64,000 nt of DNA, from assembly GCA_013407085.1 (NCBI GenBank), contig JACCGJ010024147.1, forward strand, positions 1-64,000. Reading direction: 5' to 3'. Of the stretch, positions 46,974 through 57,700 are shown in pieces. A program made the position numbers and the translations under genes. How positions within the stretch are numbered: the first letter of the stretch is position 1; every line of letters starts with the position of its first letter. The notes under the pieces were generated by a model, which saw only the letters and a program-made list of their open reading frames with translations, was not told the origin of the DNA and made no database searches. This stretch comes from Atriophallophorus winterbourni. Its lineage: Eukaryota; Platyhelminthes; Trematoda; Plagiorchiida; Microphallidae.

Positions 46974-49900
46974 CATATTAACACTTGGGTTGCACTTGGT
47001 GCTACACGCCGCTCGCACAAAGCTTTAAATTCCTAAGCCAGTTTGGCTAAATTTTTATGCGAGCATGCTCAATCTACAGGACCTTTATTGCAGAATACTT
47101 GAGTTTAGTTAACGACGTGATAAGCTTTATTCTGGGTCGTTTGAAGTCCTCGTTCGATAAGAGAAAGTTAACTTCAGTGTAGCCAAGTTCGTCCAGGATT
47201 CTATTTTCACTTAGATGGTACTAATGTGCCTTGTGATCTAGTCCGTTATTGAGAGAGATCACGAGCGACTTGCCTTCAGTTCACAACAAGAAGTCATTAG
47301 TTCAGGCTTCCTTTTAGTTGACCTGGCATGTAATGTTAAGCATGACGTCGAAGATAATAAGAGGATTGTGATTCGTTCCTTAGTTTTTGGCTAGATTTTT
47401 GGGTGATATCTACTGCACATATACATCCTAAGCGATTTCATTTGAATGGTCACATGCATATGTGACCTTCGAGTTTGGCATATTCTCTTATACGTTCTGT
47501 AATCCGAATCATTCCACCCGGCGGTCTATACTAATACCACCTCCCATTTCCCACTAAAGAACTACAATTTTTATCCTCAAAAACAGGCTTTGGCGCTCCC
47601 CAGCAATTTCTTAAACACGCTCATTACTCTCTAGCGTTCTCATGATAATCTCGGAGCATAGGAGAGTCCAAGTATTGCTGTCTACGTGGAAATTAGCTGC
47701 GCAACGATCGTGATTTGACCTGTTAACAACGCAGAAAGAACTTCCCTTCCCGGCATTTATCTGTATACTTGTATAAATTTACTATAGATCGCGTGACAGT
47801 AGACAGTTGTTCACGAGTGACTAGCGCCTCAAATCGAGTCGCTCTCACAATCAGTTCATTGATCACCAAGAAAAATATTTTATACAAAGTTACGCAATGC
47901 AACAAGAGGACGTGCTTTTCTAAACCAAATAAATTATTTATTGCTTCACAGAACGGATATGAATCGATCGATCGGACAATTGATTTCCTGGCAGAAAATT
48001 TAGACTGGAATATCGATGTTATAATCTTACTATTTGAATGTTACCAGATACAACCTGCTGCATACAGCAAGGCTAGTAAGCGAAAACAAGCTACCGCTTG
48101 CCCTACTCTTAAAATTGTTTGTGACCCTTCCCCCCATCCACTCTTAACAACTCTCCGTCTGTCAATCCCAGCCTTAGAAAAGACCGCACCGAACATGTTG
48201 GAACATCCTATTTTCGCGAATTTACAGATCACATTCTGAAACCACGGACCTCTGCTAACAGTCGAGCTGTGAATCTCGGAACTCTCAGACAGATAGGCCA
48301 GCAAGCTGATTGGTTCTTACCTTAGATAGTCCAACTATTGATGTTTGCTGTTTATCGGAAACGCACTTATATGATCCGTCTATAATTAGTGAACTTACTG
48401 CCCCAAACCTTTCAACTCGCTACTTTTTGCGCTGCTCTGTTGATTCTGTAGCTGCCATTTCAGGACAGGCGGGTGTTGGTATAATGCTGAATTCACGCAC
48501 CAAATCCTGTCTAATCGATTGGATTCCTTGCAATAGCAGGATGTGCGCAGTTAGACTAGCCACTAATGTTAGACCAAACTCAAGATCTTCTAAGCAGAGA
48601 TGCTTGTTTATTGTAACAACTTACGCCTCACTAACCAATTCCGACGACGAGAAGAACGCCTTCTACGGCGATCTATATGCTCTTTTGCGACATGCAAAAG
48701 CTCCGATATTGTTGTCTCAGCGGGAGGTATGAATACCAGACTGGGTCGCTTAGATACATCTGAACCACAATTAGGTGGCGTGTTTGGTCTTGACGACCAA
48801 CGCACAGATAATGGTGAATGTTTTATACATTTCTGTGCACAATCTCGATTATTTATTGGCAGCACTTCCTTTCGCCGTAAAAGATGTCAATGTGCCACAT
48901 GGCGCTCGCCGAATGGAAGCCAACCTTCGGCCCAAATCGACCATATCGCCACAAGTGCTCGTTGGAGAGGTTGCATTGAGGACTACCGCTTCTTTTGGAA
49001 TACCTGCATAGATTCAGATCATGCTCTTGTGCGATGTAGGTTCTCGTTAAATCTTTTCCAGTACGAAGCCTACGAAACGCATTGCGGTTGAAAAATTCTC
49101 AGCCTGCAGTTCAAGAAATTTATAGGACCAGCTTGTGTAACTCACTTCCAGTTGCTCTGTGTGCAACTGCCGATAGAAGGTGGAACAAGACAGCACGGAT
49201 TATGCGGGTCGCCGTAATATCAGCATGTGAGACTACATAATCAACCTCAAAGACCCACTGGATTTCACAGCGCTCTATAGAAATTCTTACCCAGCGACGC
49301 CAAATACCTCATGGTCCTGGACACAATACAGAGCGTAGACGCTTAAGGAATGAACTTAAACGGAGCTTAAGACTAGACAGTGAAAACTGGGGGCTAAATA
49401 AGGTCGAACAAATGGAAATAGCAAATAATGCTGGTAGCGTGCGAAAACTCTTCCAACTTATTCGATCGACGGATCCTATGAACAAAGGAGTGAGTGAGAC
49501 TATCGCTGAAATAGACGGTAATCTTATCACTAATAAGAATCGCCGTCTTTCACGTTGAGCCGAACATTGTGAAGAACAATTCAGCTGGCCGCCTGCAACG
49601 GAATCATTGTTCCATTTGAAGCAGCATGATCCTTGGTCTATTACCGAGGATCACCCTAATGATCTAGAAATTAAAGCGTGTATCAAATCCAAAGCTGCTG
49701 GCCCCGATTACATACCGCCTGTTTTGTTCAAAGAAGGTGGCCAAGTCCTAATCAGCACATTAGGCGATCTCCTTCGTGAAGTGTGGTTGTCAGAATCCGT
49801 CCCTCAGAGTTGGGGCGAATCGGTTATCATACCTATTTTTAAAAAAAGGTATGCGAAGCTCATGCTCTAATAACCGTGGTTGCCAGAATCCGTCCCTCAG

Positions 49901-52540
49901 AGTCGGTTATCATAACGATATTTAAAAAGGTTTAATCACCATGGGATAAGTCTCCCATGATTACGCGATTATTAGCGTCCATGTCTTCGAAGATTAACAT
50001 CGCATAGGGAATCACAGATCCGTGAAGAGCAAGCTGGCTTCCGGCCTGACAGAGGCTGTCGACCACATTTGTACTCTTCGACAGATCTTGGAATTGCGGC
50101 ACACTTATGGACAGCCGGCGATAGCAACCTTTTAGACGTCAAAGGAGCATTTGATTCAGTCGGTCGAAATGTCCCGTTTAACACCTTGCTGTGAACATAC
50201 GGCTTGCATTTTATGCTCATGCATCCGGATGCGTTAGGGTTTACAACGACCTTTCACTCATTCCCCACTACAAGTGGGATGTCCGATTTCTCCGTTTCTG
50301 TTCAATTTTGCAAATTAATGCCATCATGGAATTATGCAACGAAGGAGCCCCAGCTTTCAGAGTTCACATAACGGCAGGTGACAGGCTTCTCGACTATGCT
50401 GATGATATAGTTCTGCTCTTTGACTCGTACACAGATGTACGGGGAATACTTAACAAACTAGCTAGTATTGTGTCCGCATTTGGAATGCGTTTTGCACCCT
50501 CTAAGTGCAGTGTCCTGCTGCGGCGCTTGACATTTTAGATCGTTTTACGTATCTCGTTATTTGTATCAATAATTATGCATCGTTAGATGACGAGGTCTTG
50601 GCACGCATTTCTAAAGCGATCGTAGCATTGCGCAACCTATGTCACCTCTGGCGTCAGAAAGGACTATCTCTGTTACTCAAGGATAGTTTGCAAAGCGACA
50701 GTTCGGGCTGTATTAATGTATGGGTGCGAAACTTGGACACATTCAGCGTCTCCAAGTTTTTGATAACCGATGTCTCCGCAGCATTCTAGGAGTTAGCTGT
50801 TACAATCGCACACGCAACGATGCTCTCCGAAATATGTTATTCGTTAGTAATGATATAGAGAAGCAGATCAACCTTCATAGGTTATGCTGGTCGGGTCACG
50901 TTTTGCGGATGCCCGACTTCCGAAACGGATTCTTTTTGCGACGCCACATCCAGATTGGCGTAAATCCCGTGGTGGTCGAACCGTCAGAGGGCGCACGCAA
51001 CTAAAAACCCTTACTAGTAACCTTTCCAAAGTCGGCGCAGCACGTCTTCTAGGCTGGGGTACCCGCGGTCAGATATTGCAATGACTAGTTACACTTCCGG
51101 ATGTCCCGAAACCGTGTTCAAGGGCGGTCTTTCATTAAGCATGTTCTTCGAGTGTTTGCTTAACCTTGTATACTGTCAAGCGGAGTGACGAAAAAAGCTT
51201 GTTATGATGCATGGCAGTGAAAGCCACAAGAAAGCTGTTATGCAGAATCCGATCTACTCGTTCACGAATCTTGATTGAATGCGTGTTTCGTTTGAGCTGC
51301 AGGCAGCTCTTCCCAGTTTGTTTGTGCTTACTTTTCTATAGAACCCGTAGCTATTTAAGTCTCAACCTTCCCCATCTTTTAAGATTTTACTTTTTCTTAG
51401 CTGTGGCAGTTAAGAATTCGGTACATGCTACTGGTGTAATGCAGTCTGTGAGGAAGATGAGACAACCTTCACTAAGCATACTATTCGGCGTTATGCCGTA
51501 CTTTAGAATGCATTTTGAAAAATAGTCTATAAGCTACTTCACGTATTTGTGTACGTTTATAAATCATCGGAGTGTATTATTACAAGGACCGCGACGGCAA
51601 CACAGACCTCAGAATAGAATGATCGACTGTAGTTTCAGATGTATCTGAAACAAACTCCCCTGGATAACATTATTCCAGAAATTTGTCGTTTTCCATCGTA
51701 ATTGAAAAATTGCTTGCGCAATGCTAGTGAGGTGATTCGTTAGAATATTTGTATGAGACAGCAGATCAATCTAAGAATGTACGCTAGTGTCGGTTTTCAG
51801 AAAACTGGGCGTCGCAATACACTATGGCAATGTTGTTGTTACACTCGAGAATATCTCAAAACATAGTCGCGAGCACCCAGTTGGCTTACTAAACCACGGA
51901 TGTGCACTCGTGCAGCATTTCTGTGCTGTGCGGCTAACGTCGTGCTGATTTGATTGGCCAACGGTAGTGAGCTGCATGCGAGTACACGCTGGAGTCTCAC
52001 TACCATTTCTATTTCCCCCCTCATATCTGTCTAGGCCTGGGCAACCTGACAGTATATTAGCCCACGTGCAGTCTCTGACTGTGCGGCACTTTGCCTGGAT
52101 CAGGCTTGTGCTTTCATACATACATTACTAAACCAATCATTTATGCCAGTTCATCCGTGCATAGTTCTTTCTCACTATCTACTCGATTTAAAACGTCAAA
52201 TATTACGAGGTAAGATGGATGGGCTAAATTCGAGCGCTTCTCTTAATTAGTGCATTGTTTTCCTTTGCGTTGCTGCCACTGAATGTTCGAATCCTTTGGT
52301 TCTCAGTTACAAGATGAATACAGCGATGGATTGATTGGACGCAAGTGCATCCTAATCTGTTTGCTAATCGCCTTTCTCGTGGCGTTCAGCTGTGTGATCG
52401 CAGCCACTTGGATATTATTCGGAGCTTATGTGGCGACTCATGCGGCGCACGTATGGCCGGGTGTGGCGGTGTTTCTACAAAACCTGTTCATTTGTACCGC
52501 AACTTTATTGTTCCGATTTGGACGCAAAACCGAGGATTGA
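44456..52540 (+). CDS. TMEM50: TMEM50-family membrane protein, two coding exons
   Basis: Exon 44456-44682 (ATG at 44467) and exon 52307-52540 (TGA) splice in phase 0 across GTAAGT...CAG into 149 residues, close to the roughly 157 of animal TMEM50A/B. It is a small four-helix protein of internal membranes; its role in animals is poorly defined. The first exon carries two hydrophobic segments with WWIVIDAAVIY and the FNGAYHTPGVFGTL region. The second has two more, with the diagnostic ATWILFGAYVA, WPGVAVFLQNLFI and FRFGRKTED at the end. An AG acceptor lies 11 nt before the ATG, so the mRNA 5' end comes from an upstream UTR exon or trans-splicing. The 7.6 kb intron contains repeat C, LINE, SINE and RTE insertions. 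Whether this is the A or B paralogue cannot be decided. Confidence 0.92.
44893..45640 (-). repeat. Repeat C, copy 2, interrupted
   Basis: It matches copy 1 from GTGCGATTATTTCCTCCTGG to about 45206 and again from 45488 (GGTTTTCAGGCGCCAGTCAC) to about 45640. Between lie 279 bp of foreign sequence, and about 45 bp of repeat C are missing at the junction. Confidence 0.75.
45209..45487. repeat. Candidate solo LTR inside repeat C
   Basis: 279 bp starting TGTAGTGGG and ending CCCAACA, that is TG...CA termini with partly complementary ends, and a TATA-like TTTATATAG near 45371. No target duplication was found, and repeat C lost about 45 bp here, so a non-LTR origin is possible. Confidence 0.35.
45695..46102 (-). 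pseudogene. LINE C-terminal fragment with nested SINE end
   Basis: The minus strand encodes LRKEIGLLDRIYHRAMKLFD and RRVRSDVILNYN, matching the LINE C-terminal block at 54140-54010 (DRIYHRTTKLV-type). A 50 bp SINE 3' end (45851-45898) is inserted in it. After it the LINE frame continues toward VPLYRNSLPQDIVNA. Confidence 0.7.
45851..45898 (-). repeat. SINE 3' end fragment
   Basis: ATGGTATGGCATGAAAGCAC followed by AAGCCTGATACAGGAAAAGT. Only the last part of the SINE, antisense to the window. Confidence 0.7.
46388..46505 (+). repeat. Old SINE copy
   Basis: Strongly diverged: GTCAACGGTACTGAGCTCCATTCGGAAAC corresponds to the SINE 5' region, and CATCTGACCGTGTCTTATCTTACGCGCA to its core and 3' part. 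Confidence 0.5.
46507..46868. repeat. Inverted repeat around CT/TA microsatellite
   Basis: The left arm 46507-46551 and right arm 46826-46868 are near-perfect complements (GGCACCACCGTGGAGATATG and CTTGTGATTTCTT segments). They enclose a CT-rich run and alternating TA at 46590-46665. A pure TA run of about 50 bp follows at 46919-46971. Confidence 0.75.
47900..51420 (+). pseudogene. RTE-clade LINE, near full length but frame-broken
   Basis: Plus-strand domains in order. Endonuclease: IDVCCLSETHLYD at 48330-48370 (catalytic Glu kept), SAQIDHIAT and DSDHALVRCRF near 48920-49035. Linker: AACIKSKAAGPDYIPPVLF-type block (about 49670) with GGQVLISTLGDLLREVWL. RT: EEQAGFRP-type block, LDVKGAFDSVGR (motif A, about 50140) and LLDYADDIVLLF (catalytic YADD, about 50390). 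C-terminal: RLQVFDNRCLRSIL and LHRLCWSGHVLRMPD. 3' UTR to about 51420. At least six frameshifts or stops and a 55 bp tandem duplication (49791-49935) make it inactive. It lies in sense orientation in the TMEM50 intron. Confidence 0.88.
51897..52124 (+). repeat. SINE copy, full length with 11 bp TSD
   Basis: 228 bp bracketed by TTACTAAACCA (51886-51896 and 52125-52135). The 5' end is CGGATGTGCACTCGTGCAG; the 3' end is GCTTGTGCTTTCATACATACA. It inserted in the TMEM50 intron 180 bp before the second exon. Confidence 0.92.
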
Positions 52541-53759
52541 TATTCTCCAGTACATTTTTACCCGTAAACAGCTGCTATGGATTTATCGTCATGCAATCAT
52601 TAATGGACTTTATATTTCATTTATATTTTGATCATTGGCCAAGCAAACAATGATGTACATGTACAAATACATTGCTTTTCGAAACGCTAACTCCCGCTTT
52701 GAGTATATCCGGGAAAACTTTCCAATTTTGTCCGGTTCATGGTCGGTGCAAAGTTAATGAACGGTTCTGAAAAGAAATGCGTTGTTGAATCGATAGAAAT
52801 TACCTTTGAAAGGATATCGTTTCCGACCTTCAAACTGATTTTCCGTGATACAATCCAGGTCCTATACCAGATAATAGAAACAAAAAATTAATGCACTATT
52901 AAAGTAGAAATCTGTATACATTTAGATATTATCAGCAGAAATGATGCGGTTTCAGTGGAATGACACAGTTAGCGAGAAAAATACTATGCGTCATTCAGAA
53001 CGCGTTGAGATTTTAATGGGGACTTGGTTTTGGAAAGAAATAAGGATGCTGACGGCGGCGGTATGATTTTCAAGCATCTCAACTCTAAGGGTGCATCCCC
53101 GTCAAATTCGAGATTCCGATAATATTCATTTTAAGGGAACCATTAGGTAAAAGAAGAGTTTTCATTTGGAGTCATTGAGACTACATCCAAATGTACCTAG
53201 CGAGAGAGCTGCCGATCGAACTCCACCGTAGTTATAGCGCATGAAACCTGAAACCGTTGCTAAGCCCAGTGCTCTATGCGTCAGGTGGTACAAACGCGAG
53301 AAAAGTGGTTGACGATCAGCAATTAACTTGGAAGTGGCGTAAAAAGGCTCACTGCTTGTCTGCCCTTTTGCCTGGACGGAATATAAGAGAAGAATAAAGT
53401 ATATGGCTCAACACATTGTCAACGATGACAATGAATTATAAACAAAACAGAAAAAATGACGTGTAAATCGACAATAAATCTCATTGTTCACCTTTATCCT
53501 CATTGTTTTGTTAGGTGTAAAATGTGTATCGACAGTAGTCACAATATCTGTAGATGAAATTGGAGATAAGTTCTGACGCTAACGGATAAAAGGAATTCAA
53601 TTTTAATGGTCTAAAAAGCATATAGCTTGACAAAAACCACAGAATAATATGGGAATTACGAATAACATGGGTAGAAAAACGGGATTTGTTTGCTTACTGA
53701 GCAGTTCAGGAATCAAGTAAAAATCCATTGGACAGAAACTGTTTTCAAAGTTCAAAGCT
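52541..53759. other. Region between converging TMEM50 and ELP1
   Basis: This must contain the TMEM50 3' UTR and probably the ELP1 C-terminal exon. A plus-strand AATAAA occurs at 53393, but it is 850 nt after the TMEM50 stop. No exon could be confirmed. Confidence 0.4.
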
Positions 53760-54404
53760 TTATGGTGTAAAATATATAGGTTCAAAGTTTGGATTGGTCA
53801 ACATGAAATTGTCCAAATTCGATTTGAATATATCCAAGTTGGGTGAATGTGCAACATCACAAGGTAGGTAGTTCCAGGTAAAGCATACACGCACAGAATA
53901 AAAGTACCTTCGACAGTTTAGTCTCGAGTCGGGAATATGTACTGTATATTCGTGACTCCGGCTGGTTCTGGGTGGTAGTCGCGTGAATAGTTGATTTAGG
54001 GGATGGTTGAGGGTATGCCGTATATTGAACATAAGTATCAAATCACCTCTGAGACGGCGGTAGCGAAAGTCGAATAGATTGAGACTTGCAATACGATCTT
54101 CGTATTGTTTGTGCTTCAAACCGCGTACGAGCTTGGTGGTCCGATGATATATTCTCTGCAAGAGGCTGATGTCCTTCCGTAGCCAGGGTGACCAAGCCTG
54201 AACCGCATACTCCATGGTTGGCCTCAAGTACGTATTAATTATTCGATGAACGGTTTGCTTAGCGAAACTCCCGAACACGCGTTTTAGCAGTAGCAGTACT
54301 CGTGACGTCTTTTCATAGACAGCTGTGACGTTATGTGACGGTTTCAAAGTCAATAGACCAGAAAACATGGGTAAAGATAAAGAAGGTTTGAACTTGTAAG
54401 TCAC
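53760..54404 (-). pseudogene. LINE C 3' fragment (214 codons), 5'-truncated
   Basis: An open minus-strand frame encodes the C-terminal LINE domain only: YLRPTMEYAVQAWSPWLRKD, LLQRIYHRTTKLVRGLKHKQ, RYRRLRGDLILMF and TWNYLPCDVAHSPNLDIF, ending in a stop. RT core and endonuclease are absent. It is a 5'-truncated insertion in an ELP1 intron, in the same orientation as the gene. It differs from family A, so it is a separate family. Confidence 0.85.
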
Positions 54405-54423
54405 TCATTGATAAGGTTGGCTG

Positions 54424-54704
54424 GTCGTCGTGTGTGTCATGGGAATGCATGCAAATATGGATTTTTTGTTCAAGCTCATGGGTTTAACTCGTCTACATTT
54501 CTGTGGTCCCATGTGATTGAACAGGTTGGTCGTACCAAACTTATCCAACAGTGGCATGTAAGCGCAACTTGTTTACCAATCTTCCACTGTTTCAAGCGCA
54601 TGCGGATGCTGATCCTACGGTCCCTACCTGATGAGTGCAAACAGCACGAAACCGGTCTTGCTGTGTTTTTGTGTGTAATGGAAATGCATGCAAATGCGGA
54701 CAGG
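54424..54704 (+). ncRNA. Hammerhead ribozyme-like element
   Basis: At 54628-54657 the plus strand has the complete hammerhead core in order: CTGATGA, stem II GTGC-AAACA-GCAC, GAAA, then CCGGTC with a 2 bp stem III (ACCGGT is self-complementary) and a GTC cleavage triplet. The predicted cut is after 54657. A second GGTC followed by similar sequence lies at 54423-54456 (GTGTGTCATGGGAATGCATG), matching 54669-54698. The core therefore sits at the junction of two partial repeat units about 235-240 bp apart. Stem I pairing is weak in this copy. Known minimal type I hammerheads of Penelope-like elements and retrozymes have similarly short stem III and tandem units. The motif is on the strand opposite to ELP1. 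Confidence 0.6.
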
Positions 54705-54713
54705 TAAACATAC

Positions 54714-57700
54714 TTTTTCTATCACCCAATCATCCCATATGATTGGAATTGAGTTTTTCTGTTCGAGCAAGAGAAAATTCAGTTCATTAACCAGGGAATG
54801 TGCATTTCCAGCTTGACCAGAAGTCCAAAGCTCAGTTGTTAATGAAGCAACGTCATCTGGAATTCAGAAAAATAACGGCATTATTTACAAACACTTTACT
54901 TCGATTAGTACGGGTTGTAGAAAAACCTACCGATGAGAGTTTGACCAGTCTGAATTGATTCAGCAAGTACTTTAATCAAACCAACTTCTTCGTACTTGCT
55001 TCCTGGTTTGCTGGACCAACGCTTTGATTCTTTTTTGCGCTTTGCCTTCGCCGACTTCCTGTAAAAATGTTTTGAGGATAGTTAATGCTTCACATACTAA
55101 TGACGTTGTTGAAAAGGCGCCACGATGGAACTGAGCGGTGGCTAAAGTTAATCGCCTTATTAAAGGCAACAAACATCCATACGTAATAACTAAACTACTT
55201 CGGCAAATGACAAGAAATCCAAAGCACATTCCAGTTACATGAGAAAACAAATCATTCAAAGGCGAGTGAAAAATGTGTGATCAGCAAGAATAATCAATCT
55301 CGAGCAAGTGACTTAAGTTGACAAATCAAGGCTCATCAGAGCTCTCAGAAACAGCGAGGTCACTTTTGTCTATGATTGAAAGAAAGAAAAATGGTTATCA
55401 CGCGGAAACCAGCTGGCATGAAATTACTTTTCTTGTAAGCAATAACTGGTACCATAGATATACTGATGATCATGAAAATTGTTGTCGCAGATTTGTGCAA
55501 AACAAGCCAACAAAGTGCTTATATCTTTAACACTAATAGCAAATTTCTCAATTTGCTTTAGGGAATCTACGCCAAAGTTCTACGGTTCCGAATATCTTCT
55601 TAGAATAGTACGGGGTCTAGATCTGGCACATCTGAAGGTTACATTTTTAGAAGCGGAATGCTAGAAGAGATGACATCGGTTACGGTAATCAACGACAGGA
55701 AACCGGAGCCCTGCTTCAAAATGACGCGTGCACAATACAGAAAATAACATTCGATATAAGCGATCAGTTCACGAAACTTCCTGCTATCGTGGTCTGTAAT
55801 AGCACTAGATGAGTCAAACACCATCTTAATACTACAGGAAGACTGTGTGCTAAGATTTGAAGGCCATTTTATGTTGGGCGAAAAACAACATTGCCATCAT
55901 CAAGTTTGGACATTCAAAAGACGGAGCTAATGAGAAATTTATTTACACGCACTGATTTATCTGCCGGAGCAGATGCATGCGGTTCCTATGGCGCCGACGA
56001 GAGTCGCAAATTAGAATTCACCCTGAAAGTCACAATTCTATGTGTGAGCGGAAATCGACGTCGATTTGAACGGCAAAGACGGTAGAACGCAGCGTGCAAC
56101 ACAGTCAATTTTGTACTCGAGGATGGAACGTATTGATATATCCGATACGATGAAAACAGATAAGGCTTTTGCTTGCTATCTCTACTGCACACAGTGAATG
56201 AAACGTAACATGGCATACACGTTGACTGTAGTATTGCTAAAAACACCATTTCCATAAAACATTTGTACGTATGTATAATACATTTAATGCATGACTATAT
56301 AAAATGTAGATCAGCTCAATCCGGCACAAGTTCTAATTATCATTAAGAAATGTTAGAAGCTGTTTGGAAGCAACATTTTTTCCTTAGGTGATCAATTTGT
56401 TATTATTAATTACCCATCTACTGCACCAATATCTAGGCGAATACAAATCGGTATCCGATACTCACTCCAAAACTTTATATTGCCATCCAAAATGACATTA
56501 AATTGAAGGCCAATTACCCCACTTGCTTTAAGATAACTTTGCCGAGAAGCGTTTATTATTAATTACGCTTCCTGTTGTTGTTAACATAAAACATGAGTCG
56601 AGGGATGAAAGTTCAGATATTTTCAATGCAAACTTTTCATTTAGTAAAAAACCCACAAAGATCTTGGAATGGCACAATCTTACCCGGAACGTTTGCTGCC
56701 GAGAGAAGTGGCACTGAACGCGCTGCTCAAACTCGATGCCACTGAACCAGAAAGACTACTGGTATCGGACATGGCGTCACTTTCCGAAAGAGTATCTGAT
56801 TTGCGAAACAAACACGAGAACACTGATAGCAATCACCCAAAATAGTATTGCGATTGATTGTTGGACAGATTGCAAAAACTAAATGTGCCAGAAGCCAGAA
56901 GTGGTGGTATAGCACTAGTTCGATATCTCACCACTGAGATAAACCCTACGAGCATTGACAGCCGGTTGGACAAGTCTCAATGTCACTTGGTGCGCGGGTG
57001 AACAACGTTCAAAGATGGGTAATCAGGGATCTTAGCGGTTTAAAGTGCCTACATGTGCTCCATTGGGTTAACGTTTACATGAAGTCAAATACATCAGTTT
57101 CAACATAATTGAAAGAAACCGTTGTCCTAATTGAACACAACAAAGCGCAAGATTACTTACTTACTTACTTTACTTAGTGCGACTATCTCCTCCTGGAGGA
57201 TGAGTCGGCTTCAAAGAAGATTCTTTGGAATTTGGGTACAAAGCGGCGTCCCCAGCACCACTCGGCGTTTGTTCGACTCAGCTTCTCTAGCCTTTGCACA
57301 AGCAAGTGCAACCTGCAAGGCAGCAGGGAGTCACCAGAAAGATGTGGTCTACCAGACTCTGTTCCAGGTTTTTCCTCAGGGTTTTCTCCCGAAGCCTTTC
57401 CCGCGATCGGGTATCCCACAAGGCAGCGGAGGTTTAATATCAGGGTTTTCCTTCCCTTAGATGAAATGCCCTCCCAGGATAACGAGCTACATCTGCCCGA
57501 AGCAAACTGGTTTTCAGGCGCCAGTCACTCGCCCTCGCCCCTTCTCCTGTTGGTAGAAGCAGTTCCGCCGGGCTCGGAGAGCCACTCGTGCAGGCCAGAA
57601 GCTGGACTTGGTTGTCAGAGGCTATTTGAGACGCATGCCATATGGGAGCATTTTATAAACAGTGGTAGTTGATGATGGACATTCTTATCATTTCTGGTAC

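Larger units (their letters stand above)
44683..52306 (+). other. TMEM50 intron, retroelement-filled
   Basis: This large intron holds repeat C copy 2, a candidate solo LTR, a LINE fragment with a nested SINE, an AT-microsatellite hairpin, a degenerate RTE in the sense orientation and a full-length SINE. About 47040-47760 has no recognised content. Confidence 0.8.

Noticed and set aside
46723..47036. Open frames rich in Ile-Tyr
   Set aside because: They are translations of the TA microsatellite.
53162..53371. Minus-strand open stretch of about 70 codons after an AG, in phase with the last ELP1 exon found
   Set aside because: It does not resemble the ELP1 C-terminus and there is no conserved aromatic end; probably chance.
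54972..55259. Minus-strand frame ending in a Lys/Arg-rich segment
   Set aside because: Wrong frame; the real ELP1 exon 55058-54931 uses another frame that joins in phase with its neighbours.
56669..56845. Plus-strand open frame beginning with ATG (about 58 codons)
   Set aside because: It is the complement of the ELP1 Ser-rich exon 56684-56795, which has proper splice borders, phase and homology.
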